Assembly: GCA_963819845.1 (NCBI GenBank)
Contig: CAWFXQ010000016.1
Coordinates: forward strand, 62,001 to 126,000
From: DATAGF01 sp963819845
Lineage (GTDB): Bacteria; Actinomycetota; Thermoleophilia; Miltoncostaeales; Miltoncostaeaceae
Length of the DNA: 64,000 nt
Direction: 5' to 3'
The notes below the pieces were generated by a model. The model saw only the letters and a program-made list of their open reading frames with translations, was not told the origin of the DNA and did not search any database. Made by a program: the position numbers and the translations under genes. Shown here in pieces: positions 50,961-59,852 of this stretch (position 1 is the stretch's first letter; every line of letters starts with the position of its first letter).

Positions 50961-52853
50961 TCAGGGGGTCGGGGCCTGGGCCGCGGGCTCGTCCGCCGCT
51001 CCGCCGGGCTCGGGCGCGTCCGGAGCGGCCGGCTCCTCCGGGGCCGTGCCGCCCCGCGGGCGCTTGGGCTTGGCGGGCTCCGGGCCGAGCTCGACGAAGG
51101 CGTTCTGGGGCGAGTAGCGCCAGGTGTAGTCCTCGTCCCGCTTGAGCTCGTCGCCGGCCCAGACCTCGCGCGTGTAGCTCACGGTGAAGCCCGCGCCGCC
51201 CGAGTACTGCTCGACCACCCGCGCCCCGGGCTCCAGCTCGGGGTTGACCGTCTCGATGATCTCCGGCTCCTCGTAGTCGGTGCGCTCACCGGTCTCGGTC
51301 TCCACCCGGCGGCCGAGGTCCGACGAGTAGAAGGTGATCGTCACGGCGTTGTCCCCCGCGACGGCGTCGATCAGCACGCCGGCGTCCCAGTCGTTGCGGA
51401 AGACCATGTCGATCTCGCCGAACGACAGCGTGGCCTCCCGGCCCTCGGGGTAGCGCGAGATCCAGAACTGGTGGGGGGTGTGGTCGAGGATCTCCATCCC
51501 GGCGAAGAAGGCGGCGTTGTAGAGCGTGGTCGACACCTGGGAGACCCCGCCGCCGAGGCCCTCCTCGAGCTTGCCGCCGAGGATCTCGGGCGCCTCGACG
51601 TAGCCGGCCTCGCTCGTGCGAGGGCCCAGGGCGTCGTTGAGCGAGAAGGCCTCGCCGGGACCGATGACCCAGCCGTCGAGCCTCTCGGCCGCCCGCTGGA
51701 TGTTCTCCACGCGCGGCTCGCAGCAGTTGTAGGGCGTCTGGAACTGCGAGACGCGCTCGGTGATGTTCAGCGCGCGCGCCTCGTCGGTGGTGAACTCCGG
51801 CTGGCTCACCTCGAAGCGGGCGCGCACCGACGGGGCGCCGGGGGCATCGACGATGGAGGTGGCGATGGCGTCCATGTCGAGCGCGCGGCCGACGCGCGAG
51901 GGCACCAGCCGCGCCGTCGAGCCGTTGGTCCGCCAGCTCGCGTCGCGCGCCGGCTGCTCGCGCGTGGAGTAGGCCGATGCGATGTCCTGGTAGAGGGTCT
52001 CGGTGTCGAGCCGCACCCGCAGATCCGGCGGGTCGGGGGTGAAGCGCAGCGCCGAGCGCAGCACCTCGGGCTCGATCGGGGTGCCGCGGCCCTGGAAGGC
52101 CACCTCGACCGGCTGGGCGACGACCCGCAGCGCCACGTCGCGCGCGGCCGCCGCGGCCTCGTTCGTCACCGGGGGCGGCTGGGGCCCGACGGCGACGACG
52201 ATGGGCTCCTGCGGCATCTCGGCGATCGCGTCGCGCAGCGCGAAGGCGTCGATGCCGAAGCCGCTCGTGCCGGGGAGCACGACGATGTCGTCGTCCGTGA
52301 GCCGCAGGCGGGCCGGCACGGGCGGGTCGTCCACGTCGCCGGAGACCCGGTTGACCAGGGCGTTCACCCGGCCCTGGCGGACCGTGAAGCCGATCTCGAC
52401 CTCCCGCATCGGGGCGACGCCCAGGCCGGCGAGCACCCGGCCGCCGAGGCCGCGCGGCTCGAGGGCCTCCTCCACGGCCCGCCGGATCTGGGGCCGCGCG
52501 CCGATGCTCGCCCGGGCCACCCTGACGGGGCGGTCGGGGGCGTCGTCGCGCACGATCTCCAGTGGCTCGGCCATGAGCTGGCGGGCGCGGTAGCGCACGG
52601 CGCGCTCCACCTCGTCGGGCGTGAGGCCGCTGACGTCGACGCCCTCCACCTCGACCCGGGCGGGCGCGTGGCCGTCGTCGCCGCCGGCCGCGAGGGCGAC
52701 GCCGACCCCGAGGACGACGACCAGGAGGGCGACGAGGGCGGCGACGACGCGTCCCCCGGGCCCGAGCGGCAGCCGTCGGCGCGCGCGCCGACCGGCGCGC
52801 GGCGCGGGGCTGCCCCCCTGCGCGGGGGGGCGGCTGCGCGTGGCCTCACGCAT
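50961..52853 (-). CDS. VanW-family exported wall-associated protein
   Basis: 630 residues. A basic N-terminus and one helix (about 37-57) anchor it. Two YoaR-type putative peptidoglycan-binding units follow (EVEGVDVSGLTPDEVERAV and a second around 255-290), then a VanW domain: FQTPYNCCEPRVENIQRAAERLDGWVIGPGEAFSLND and GGGVSQVSTTLYNAAFFAGM. A basic Pro/Ala tail ends the chain. It is probably involved in cell-wall surface functions; the biochemical role of VanW proteins is not settled. TACCAT lies 8 nt before ATG 52853 (52862-52867), implying a leaderless mRNA. Confidence 0.85.
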   Translation of the reverse strand: MREATRSRPPAQGGSPAPRAGRRARRRLPLGPGGRVVAALVALLVVVLGVGVALAAGGDDGHAPARVEVEGVDVSGLTPDEVERAVRYRARQLMAEPLEIVRDDAPDRPVRVARASIGARPQIRRAVEEALEPRGLGGRVLAGLGVAPMREVEIGFTVRQGRVNALVNRVSGDVDDPPVPARLRLTDDDIVVLPGTSGFGIDAFALRDAIAEMPQEPIVVAVGPQPPPVTNEAAAAARDVALRVVAQPVEVAFQGRGTPIEPEVLRSALRFTPDPPDLRVRLDTETLYQDIASAYSTREQPARDASWRTNGSTARLVPSRVGRALDMDAIATSIVDAPGAPSVRARFEVSQPEFTTDEARALNITERVSQFQTPYNCCEPRVENIQRAAERLDGWVIGPGEAFSLNDALGPRTSEAGYVEAPEILGGKLEEGLGGGVSQVSTTLYNAAFFAGMEILDHTPHQFWISRYPEGREATLSFGEIDMVFRNDWDAGVLIDAVAGDNAVTITFYSSDLGRRVETETGERTDYEEPEIIETVNPELEPGARVVEQYSGGAGFTVSYTREVWAGDELKRDEDYTWRYSPQNAFVELGPEPAKPKRPRGGTAPEEPAAPDAPEPGGAADEPAAQAPTP

Positions 52854-52964
52854 GCCCGCGGATGGTAGAGGGATACCGCGCCGGATCCGAGGGGTGTCGG
52901 CACCTGCACCAGACGTTTCACCCGCAGCGGCGGATCACCGCCGGCCGGTGAGGGATCCCACTTG

Positions 52965-52998
52965 GTGAGGCGGCGCCACGGTGTGAGACGCCTCACAC
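52965..52998. promoter_or_regulatory. Palindromic operator candidates upstream of egtB
   Basis: GTGTGAG-ACGC-CTCACAC (52981-52998) is a perfect 7-bp inverted repeat. A second pair, GTGAGGCG (52965-52972) and CGCCTCAC (52989-52996), shares the right arm. Both lie 35-68 nt before the egtB start, a suitable place for a dimeric repressor. An RNA hairpin is an alternative. Confidence 0.45.
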
Positions 52999-53032
52999 GG
53001 CCGCGCGGGCGGCGTGCGGGACCATCGACGGC

Positions 53033-54288
53033 GTGAGCGCATCCGCGACCGCTCTGGAGGACCGCCTCGAGGCGGTCCGGGAGCGCACGCACGACCTGGT
53101 CGCCCCCCTGGGGGCCGACGACCTGGAGCGCCAGCCCTCGCCGCTGATGAGCCCGCCGGTCTGGGATCTCGGCCACATCGCCGCCTACGAGGAGCTGTGG
53201 CTGGTGTCGCGGCTCACGGGCGCCCCGTCGCTGCACCCGGAGCTGGAGGACGTCTACGACGCGGTCGAGACACCGCGGGCGAAGCGCTCGGAGGCCCCCC
53301 TTCTGGACGGCCCCGGGGCGCGGCGCTACCTCGACGAGGTGCGCGCCCGGGCGCTCGAGGCGCTCGCCGCCGCCGACCTCTCGGACGACGCCGACCCGCT
53401 CACGGCCGGGGGCTTCGTCTTCGACATGGTCGCCCAGCACGAGGCCCAGCACACCGAGACGCTCCTCCAGTGCCTCCAGATGCTTCCCGCCGGCCGGTAC
53501 GCGCCCGCCGCCCGCCGTCCGCTGCCGGCGCCCGCCGGGCCGGCGGGAGGATGGGTCGAGGTGCCCGGCGGGGCCTTCGCGATGGGCGCCCCCGAGGGCG
53601 GCTTCGCCTACGACTGCGAGCGGCCCGCGCACCGCCGCGAGGTCGCGCCGTTCCTGCTGGCGCGGGACCCGGTCACCTGCGGGGAGCACCTGGCCTTCAT
53701 CGAGGACGGCGGCTACGCGCGGCCGGGGCTCTGGACACCCGAGGGCTGGGAGTGGCGGCAGCGCGAGGGCGCCGAGGCGCCGCTGCACTGGGAGGGCGAC
53801 GGCGACGGCGGCTGGCTCGCGCGCCGCTTCGACCGCCTGGAGCCCGTCGAGCCCGAGCGGGTGCTCTGCCACGTGTCGGCCCACGAGGCCGACGCCCACG
53901 CCGCCTGGGCGGAGGCGCGCCTGCCCACCGAGGCCGAGTGGGAGCTCGCCGCGCAGGGGGCGGCCGCCGGCGCCGGCGCGCGAACCTCGACCAGCTGGCG
54001 TTCGGGCCCGCGGCGCGCGGCGCCTACGCGCCGGCGCCCAGCGGCTGCCGGGGCATGATCGGGGACGCCTGGGAGTGGACCTCGACCCCGTTCAAGGGCT
54101 ATCCGGGCTTCCGCGCCTTCCCGTACCGCGAGTACGCCGAGGTCTTCTTCGGCCGGCGCTACCGCGTCCTGCGCGGCGGCTCGTGGGCCACGCAGCCGAT
54201 CGCGGCGAGGGTCAGCTTCCGCAACTGGGACCTGCCCGAGCGGCGCCAGATCTTCTCCGGCCTGCGCCTGGCACGGGACGCCGCGTGA
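53033..54288 (+). CDS. egtB: Ergothioneine sulfoxide synthase EgtB, split by a frameshift
   Basis: About 418 residues after repair. The DinB-like N-terminal domain has PPVWDLGHIAAYEE and the iron-binding H-x3-H-x-E block AQHEAQHTETLLQ. The formylglycine-generating-type C-terminal domain starts WVEVPGGAFAMGAP. At about 53982 the frame changes from AGAGAR to NLDQLAFGP (one missing base); it continues MIGDAWEWTSTPF, VLRGGSWATQP and RNWDLPERRQIFSGLRLARD. It joins hercynine with a thiol donor and oxygen. It overlaps egtD by 4 nt. Confidence 0.88.
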
Positions 54289-55278
54289 GCGCCGGCGTCG
54301 AGCTGCTCCCGCGGCCGTACCGCATCGACGTCCACCCGCGCGGAACGGGGCCGACCCTCGCCGACGACGCGCTCGCCGGGCTCGCCGCCCGACCCAAGTC
54401 CCTGCCGCCCAAGCACTTCTACGACGAGCGCGGCTCGGAGCTCTTCGAGCGGATCACGCGGCTGCCCGAGTACTACCAGAGCCGCACCGAGCTGCGGATC
54501 CTGCGCCGCGTCGCGGAGGGGCTGGTGGCCCGCCACGGCGTCGGCGAGCTCGTGGAGCTCGGCTCGGGCGCGTCGCGCAAGACCGCCGCGCTGCTGGACG
54601 CCATGCGCGACGCCGGGCTGCTGGAGCGCTACGTCCCCTTCGACGTCTGCCCCGAGGCCGTCCTGGCGGCGGGGGGCGCCTGGTGGAGGCCTACCCGGGC
54701 CTCGAGGTCCACGGGGTGGCCGGCGACTTCGGGTGCCACCTGCCGGTCGTGCCCGAGCGGGAGGGCGCCCCGCGGCTGGTGGCGTTCCTCGGCGGGACGA
54801 TCGGCAACCTCGAGCCGGCCGAGCGCGAGCCCTTCCTGTCGTCGGTCGCCGCGCTCATGGACGACGACGACCTGCTCTGGTGGGCACCGACCTCGCCGGC
54901 GACCCCGAGCGCATCCGGGCCGCCTACGACGACGCCGAGGGCGTCACGGCCGAGTTCAACCTCAACCTGCTGCGGGTGCTGAACCGGGAGCTCGGCGCCG
55001 ACTTCGACCTCGCGGCCTTCGAGCACGTCGCGCTCTACGACCCCGGCCCGCCCTGGATCGAGATGCGCCTGCGGGCCCGCTCGCCCCAGGTCGTGCGGAT
55101 CCCCGCGATCGGGCTCGAGGCCCGGTTCGGCGCGGGCGAGGAGATGCGGACGGAGATCTCGTGCAAGTTCACCCGGGAGATGGTCGCGGCGATGTACGCC
55201 GACGCGGGCCTGCGCCTCCTGGAGTGGCACGAGGACCCGCGTGGGTGGTTCGCCGTGTCGCTGGCCCGCCGCGCCTGA
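54285..55278 (+). CDS. egtD: Histidine N-alpha-methyltransferase EgtD, two frameshifts
   Basis: About 331 residues after repair, usual for EgtD. The first part (RPKSLPPKHFYDERGSELFERIT, LVELGSGASRKT) reads from GTG 54285. A missing G in the run 54671-54676 moves the frame to LVEAYPGLEVHGVAGDF and FLGGTIGNLEP. A second missing base near 54885 leads to GTDLAGDPERI, EFNLNLLRVLNRELGADFD and the C-terminal SCKFTREMV. It trimethylates histidine to hercynine, the EgtB substrate. egtA and egtC are not seen nearby. Confidence 0.88.
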
Positions 55279-56107
55279 CCGGCTCGCCGGCCCAGGGGTG
55301 CGCCAGCAGGTGGAGGCTCGCGAGCCCGGCCCACTCGCCGTAGGGGGCCAGCAGGGCGGCGGTGTCGGCGACCGACGCCGGGCGGCCGCCGAGGCGGCCC
55401 GCCAGCCGGATCAGGCCCAGGTCGCCGACGAGCCCCATGTCGAGCCGTCCCAGCCCGAACAGGCCGATCACGCCCGCCGACCAGGGGCCGATCCCGCGCT
55501 CGCGGGTGAGGCGCGCACGCACCGCCCGCGAGTCGTGCGCCCGCAGGGCCTCGGGGTCGAGGGTGCGCAGCAGCCGCGCGAGAGTCGAGGCCCGGCCCGG
55601 CGAGAGCCCGCGCGCGGCGAGCTGGGCCGAGGAGAGGGCGGCGAGGTCGGCGCGCGTGGGGGGCAGTCGCAGGCCGCCGATGCGGGGCGACGCCGCGGCC
55701 ACCACCCGGGTCACGATCGCCGCCGCCTCCCCCCATGTGATGAGCTGGCCCGCGACGGCGGCCAGCGCCGCCTGGGCCGCCGTCCCGTACACCAGGGGCC
55801 GCAGCCCGGGGCGGCGCCGCACCAGGGGGCCGAGGAGCGGGTCGTCGGCGAAGCGCTCGCGGAAGGGCGCCGTGTCCGCGTCCAGCGAGAGCCGGCGGGT
55901 CACCTCGGCGGCGACCGCCGCGGGCTCGCCCTCCAGGACCCGCGTGCCCAGCGTCCCGTCGGCGAGCTGCACCACCCGGGCCAGGCCGGCGGCGCCCTCC
56001 GGCCGCACGGCGATCTCCAGCGCCCCGCCGCGCATCCGCAGCGTGCCGCCGGCCCGGCCCATCAGCGACTGGCGCAGCGAGTACGGGCCCGCCGGGCGCA
56101 GGATCAC
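55169..56107 (-). CDS. AlkA-like DNA-3-methyladenine glycosylase
   Basis: 312 residues as read; the last ~37 overlap egtD antisense and are probably not native. An N-terminal beta domain precedes AAVAGQLITWGEAAAI and the HhH-GPD core: LTRERGIGPWSAGVIGLFGLGR, then LVGDLGLIR with the catalytic Asp. Excises alkylated bases. ATG 56107 overlaps the stop of the Crp-family regulator gene. A real C-terminus near HPWAGEPV is likely. Confidence 0.78.
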   Translation of the reverse strand: MILRPAGPYSLRQSLMGRAGGTLRMRGGALEIAVRPEGAAGLARVVQLADGTLGTRVLEGEPAAVAAEVTRRLSLDADTAPFRERFADDPLLGPLVRRRPGLRPLVYGTAAQAALAAVAGQLITWGEAAAIVTRVVAAASPRIGGLRLPPTRADLAALSSAQLAARGLSPGRASTLARLLRTLDPEALRAHDSRAVRARLTRERGIGPWSAGVIGLFGLGRLDMGLVGDLGLIRLAGRLGGRPASVADTAALLAPYGEWAGLASLHLLAHPWAGEPVRRGGPATRRTTHAGPRATPGGAGPRRRTSPRPSPG

Positions 56108-56799
56108 CGCGAGGGGCCGCCGGCCTCGCCGTCCGCCTCGGCCTCCTCCGGGACCCGGATCAGGAGCGTGCGGTTGCGCACCTCGATCTCGCCCGCGCTG
56201 GCCAGGCGGCCGAGGGCGATCGTCACCGACTCGCGCACCGCGCCGACCATGTTGGCGAGCTCCTGGTGGGTGAGGCGCAGGTCGAGGCGGATGCCGTCAG
56301 GGGTCACGCGGCCCCAGCGCTCGGCGAGCTGGCGTAGCTTGAGCAGCAGGCGCCGCTCGACGCGCGGCTCGAGGGCGATCGCGACGGCCAGCTCGCGGTC
56401 GGCGATCTGGGCGCTCAGCACCCGCACGACGTTGGCGGCCAGGCCCGGGTCGTGCATCCAGGCGTCGAGGCGCTCGCGGTCGACCAGGTGCATCCGGGCC
56501 GCCTCGATCGCGAAGCACCTCACCTGCGGGCCGACGACGGCCCAGCCGTCGGTGGGGCGGACGATCACGTCGCCCTCCTCGAGCATGCCGATGGTCCGCT
56601 CGCGGTCCTCCTCGGCGATGAACGCAAGGGCCAGGCGACCCCCGCCGACCACGCCGCACACCGCCCCGCTGGCGGCGATGTCGAACTCCTCGCCCGCGGG
56701 GACGACGATCGCGTCGAGCTCGCCGACGGCGCGCTGCAGCGCGCTCTCGTCGAGGCCGGCGAAGAGGTCGAGGCGGCGGAAGACGGCGACGTCGGTCAT
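56104..56799 (-). CDS. Crp/Fnr-family transcriptional regulator
   Basis: 231 residues. cNMP-type beta-roll domain (LFAGLDESALQRAV, VPAGEEFDIAA, GMLEEGDVI), dimer helix (RMHLVDRERLDAWM ... VVRVLSAQIADRELAVA), then the HTH_Crp: LTHQELANMVGAVRESVTIALGRLASAGEI. No FNR-type N-terminal Cys cluster. The usual cAMP-binding RS/T pair is not apparent, so the ligand is unknown. It is sandwiched between a CPBP protease and alkA with 4-nt overlaps. Confidence 0.85.
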   Translation of the reverse strand: MTDVAVFRRLDLFAGLDESALQRAVGELDAIVVPAGEEFDIAASGAVCGVVGGGRLALAFIAEEDRERTIGMLEEGDVIVRPTDGWAVVGPQVRCFAIEAARMHLVDRERLDAWMHDPGLAANVVRVLSAQIADRELAVAIALEPRVERRLLLKLRQLAERWGRVTPDGIRLDLRLTHQELANMVGAVRESVTIALGRLASAGEIEVRNRTLLIRVPEEAEADGEAGGPSR

Positions 56800-57515
56800 G
56801 AGGTGGCGACCAGGGCGATGGCGGCGACGACGTTGACGGTGGCGTGCGCCGTGACCGAGGCACAGTACCCCCGCCAGCGGTAGAGCCACGCCAGGACCAG
56901 GCCGGTGAGGACCAGCGCCAGCGCCCGCGGCCAGATGAGGTACGCGTCGGCGTGCGCCGCGGCGAACAGCAGGGAGCTGATGGCGGCGGCGGCCCAGAAG
57001 CGCACCCGGCGCACGAGCGCGCGCAGCAGCAGGCCGCGGAACAGCAGCTCCTCGCCGAGCGGGGCCAGCACGACGACCGCCAGCACCGTGAGGGCGACCT
57101 GCCAGGGGGCGGTCCCGATCTCCTCGACCTCCTCGATCTGTCGCTCCACGTTCGAGTCGATGGCGCTGCCGGCGACGATGATCGCCGCGGCGCCGATGAC
57201 GAGCCCGATGCCGATCGTGACGCCCAGGCCCACGGCCCCCCAGGCCGAGTGCTTGAGGGCGACGGCGAGGCGCCGCTCGTGGGCCGGCAGCCGCGCCCAC
57301 AGCGCGACGCCGAACAGCAGCAGCAGCAGGCTGGTGACGAACGACAGCACCGCCGCGGCGCCGTCCTCCGACACCGACGCGGCGTCGAGGATCCCCGCGC
57401 CCACCACCAGCAGCACGAAGGCCAGCAGCACGGCGCCGATCGGGGACAGCACCCGCCACAGGAACCCGGGCCCGGCCAGCGCAGGCGCGGGCCCCGCCTG
57501 ATCGAGCGTGGCCAC
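56796..57515 (-). CDS. CPBP (CAAX/Abi) family intramembrane metalloprotease
   Basis: 239 residues, about seven helices. The active-site motifs LGEELLFRGLLLRAL (EExxxR), FAAAHAD and SVTAHATVN are all present. Members cut membrane substrates or act in signalling and immunity; target unknown. GTG 57515 is preceded by a -10 box at 57522-57527. Overlaps the Crp-family gene by 4 nt. Confidence 0.82.
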   Translation of the reverse strand: MATLDQAGPAPALAGPGFLWRVLSPIGAVLLAFVLLVVGAGILDAASVSEDGAAAVLSFVTSLLLLLFGVALWARLPAHERRLAVALKHSAWGAVGLGVTIGIGLVIGAAAIIVAGSAIDSNVERQIEEVEEIGTAPWQVALTVLAVVVLAPLGEELLFRGLLLRALVRRVRFWAAAAISSLLFAAAHADAYLIWPRALALVLTGLVLAWLYRWRGYCASVTAHATVNVVAAIALVATS

Positions 57516-57521
57516 GCACCG

Positions 57522-57527
57522 AGTCTA
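57522..57527 (-). promoter_or_regulatory. CPBP operon -10 box (TAGACT), leaderless
   Basis: Minus-strand TAGACT 6 nt before GTG 57515, in the 57-nt divergent region shared with trpS. The surrounding CTAGACTCGG equals that at 9101. Confidence 0.5.
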
Positions 57528-57560
57528 GGGATGGCCCCGAGGGGCCGACCCGGGGCTGGG

Positions 57561-57566
57561 TAGCAT
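57561..57566 (+). promoter_or_regulatory. trpS -10 box (TAGCAT), leaderless
   Basis: TAGCAT 6 nt before ATG 57573. No space for a T-box or trp leader. Confidence 0.5.
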
Positions 57567-57572
57567 GCCGCG

Positions 57573-58562
57573 ATGCCCGCCCCGCGCCAGCGCGTCTTCT
57601 CCGGCATGCGCCCGACCGGGCAGCTCCACGTGGGCCACCTCTTCGGCGCGCTGGGCAACTGGGTGCGCCTGCAGGATCGGTACGACTGCATCTACTGCGT
57701 CGTCAACCTGCACGCGCTGACGACGGCCTACGAGGATCCCGCCGACGTGCGCCGCGACGCGCGCGAGATGGTCGCCGACTGGATCGCCGTGGGCGTCGAT
57801 CCCGAGCGGAGCATCGTCTTCCGCCAGTCCGACGTCCACGAGCACGCCGAGCTCCTCGCGCTGCTGGGGATGGTGACGCCGCTGTCCTGGCTCGAGCGGG
57901 TGCCCACCTACAAGGGGCAGATCGCCGAGCTGGGGGAGGGCATCGACACATACGGGTTCCTGGGCTACCCGCTCCTCCAGACCGCCGACATCGTCCTCTA
58001 CAAGGCGACGCAGGTGCCGGTGGGCCAGGACCAGCTCCCCCACCTCGAGCTCGCGCGCGAGGTCGTGCGCCGGGTGAACCACCTCTACGGGCCGATCTTC
58101 CCCGAGCCCCAGGCGCTGCTGGACGAGTTCCCTCTGGTCCTGGGGCCCGACAACCGCAAGATGAGCAAGAGCTACGGCAACGCCGTCACGCTCGGGATGG
58201 CCGACGAGGAGATCGACCGCACCGTGATGTCGATGATCACCGACCCCCAGCGGGTGCGGCGCGACATCCCCGGCCGCCCCGAGGTCTGCAACGTCTTCTC
58301 GTGGCACCGCCTCTTCGGGGCGCCGCAGGCGGAGATCGACGAGGTCTACCGCGGGTGCACCACCGCGGAGCTCGGCTGCGTTGACGACAAGCGCGCGCTC
58401 GCCGCCCGCGTGCGGGCGACGATCGCCCCCATCCGCGAGCGGCGGGCTGCCCTGCTCGACGACCCGGCCCGCATCGACGCCGTCCTCGAGGAGGGCGCCG
58501 AGCGGGCCCGGGCCATCGCGGCGCCGGTGCTGGCCGAGCTCAGGGGGGCGATGGGCCTGTAG
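57573..58562 (+). CDS. trpS: Tryptophanyl-tRNA synthetase
   Basis: 329 residues. FSGMRPTGQLHVGHLFGAL holds the HIGH-type motif (HVGH), YPLLQTADIVLY and VPVGQDQLPHLELARE the Trp/tRNA contact region, and KMSKSYGN the KMSKS loop. Class I synthetase charging tRNA-Trp. Length and motifs are normal for a bacterial enzyme. Confidence 0.95.
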   Translation: MPAPRQRVFSGMRPTGQLHVGHLFGALGNWVRLQDRYDCIYCVVNLHALTTAYEDPADVRRDAREMVADWIAVGVDPERSIVFRQSDVHEHAELLALLGMVTPLSWLERVPTYKGQIAELGEGIDTYGFLGYPLLQTADIVLYKATQVPVGQDQLPHLELAREVVRRVNHLYGPIFPEPQALLDEFPLVLGPDNRKMSKSYGNAVTLGMADEEIDRTVMSMITDPQRVRRDIPGRPEVCNVFSWHRLFGAPQAEIDEVYRGCTTAELGCVDDKRALAARVRATIAPIRERRAALLDDPARIDAVLEEGAERARAIAAPVLAELRGAMGL

Positions 58563-58687
58563 CAGTCCGGCCGTCGCTCGGGGCGCGGGCACTACCTGGA
58601 GCGGGCCCGCCTGCTCACGAGCGAGGCGCCGACCCGAGCCTGGACACCCGGCGCACCTCCCGGCGCGGAGCGCGCGGATCGATCGCC

Positions 58688-59021
58688 TCAGACGGGACCC
58701 GGCTCATCCCGAGCAGATCCCTTCTCCCAGACGGCCATGATGATCCGCACGCGGTCCTCGGCGATGTTGCGGGCCTGGTTCGCGACGATCGCGCCTGTAG
58801 TCCGGCCCCAGGAGAAGGTGCAGGCCCAGCGGCGGCGGGTCAGGCGTCTGCGCCGCCGCGGTCGCGCGCCGGCGGTTGAACTCCAAGGAGATCGCGGACT
58901 GGTCCTCCCAGGCGAGCTCTCGGAAGCCGAGCCGCGCGAGTAGGCCGTGCACCTCCTCGGGCGAGGTCAGATGGCTGTCGGCCGCGTGATGCGCCCAGGT
59001 CACGGGCAGGTGGATCGGCAC
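58688..59021 (-). pseudogene. Remnant of a class I SAM methyltransferase (C-terminal third)
   Basis: The minus strand encodes LTSPEEVHGLLARLGFRELAWEDQ and later GLHLLLGPDY, then, after a one-base shift near 58800, VANQARNIAEDRVRIIMAVWEKG, ending at TGA 58688. This matches the C-terminal end of UbiE/sarcosine-type small-molecule methyltransferases. The N-terminal SAM-binding part is absent; the upstream strand is occupied by scpA regulatory DNA. Neither part has a plausible start. A decaying gene fragment; the remaining 58563-58687 shows no feature. Confidence 0.6.
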
Positions 59022-59113
59022 CGTTCTCGCAGGGGTGCGGTCATCCGCCCAAGCGCGAACGCATGCCCGGCGCGGGCTGCCGCGCCGGCCCCGGGGACGG
59101 CGGGGGTGCGGGG

Positions 59114-59119
59114 TATGCT
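59114..59119 (+). promoter_or_regulatory. scpA -10 box (TATGCT)
   Basis: TATGCT 13 nt before ATG 59133. It favours the ATG at 59133 over in-frame upstream codons as the scpA start. Confidence 0.4.
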
Positions 59120-59132
59120 GGCCCCCGACCCG

Positions 59133-59852
59133 ATGGCCGCGCCCGACGCCCTCCAGCAGCCGGTGGAGCTCGATCTCTTCGAGGGGCCGTTCGACCTCCT
59201 GCTCACCCTGGTCCTGCGCGACGAGGTCGACCTGCTCGAGCTGCCGCTGGCCGATGTCGTCACCGCGGCCCTGGGCGAGAGCGCGCGAGAGCGCTGGGAC
59301 GCCGAGACCGCCGGCGAGCTCATCGTCCTGCTCGCCGCGATGGCCGAGCTCAAGGCCCGCCTGCTCCTCGGCGAGCCGGTCGACGAGGAGCCCGACCCCG
59401 ACGCACTTGAGGCGCGCGAGCGGCTGGCGGCCCGCCTGGTCGCCTACGCGCCCTTCCCGCGCGCGGCCGCCTGGCTCGACCGGCGCGCCCGCGACTCGGC
59501 CGGCCCGCGATACCGGCGCGTGCCGATCGAGGGCGCACCGCCTCCGCCCGCGCCCCGCGAGGCGCCCGAGCGCCTGCGCGAGGCCATGGGGGCCGTGCTC
59601 GCGGCCCCGCCGGCGCCGTCGCTCGCCCACCTCACCAGCCGGCGGGTGAGCGTGCCGGAGGCGATCGGGCGGCTGCAGGCGGCGCTCGCGCGGGCGCGCT
59701 CGGTCAGCTTCGACGCCCTCACGGCCGGAGCCGGGCGCCTGGAGGAGGCGGTGACGCTCATCGCCACGCTCGAGCTGGCCCGCCGCGGCGAGGTCACGCT
59801 GGCGCAGGCGGAGCCCTTCGGCGACATCGCGATCCGGGGGAGCGGGACGTGA
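59133..59852 (+). CDS. scpA: Segregation and condensation protein A
   Basis: 239 residues. ELDLFEGPFDLLLTLVLRDEVDLLELPLADV is the conserved N-terminal kleisin motif, ELIVLLAAMAELKARLLL follows, and the C-terminal winged-helix ends TLIATLELARRGEVTLAQAEPFGDI. Bridges SMC heads in the bacterial condensin. It overlaps scpB by 4 nt. Confidence 0.92.
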   Translation: MAAPDALQQPVELDLFEGPFDLLLTLVLRDEVDLLELPLADVVTAALGESARERWDAETAGELIVLLAAMAELKARLLLGEPVDEEPDPDALEARERLAARLVAYAPFPRAAAWLDRRARDSAGPRYRRVPIEGAPPPPAPREAPERLREAMGAVLAAPPAPSLAHLTSRRVSVPEAIGRLQAALARARSVSFDALTAGAGRLEEAVTLIATLELARRGEVTLAQAEPFGDIAIRGSGT

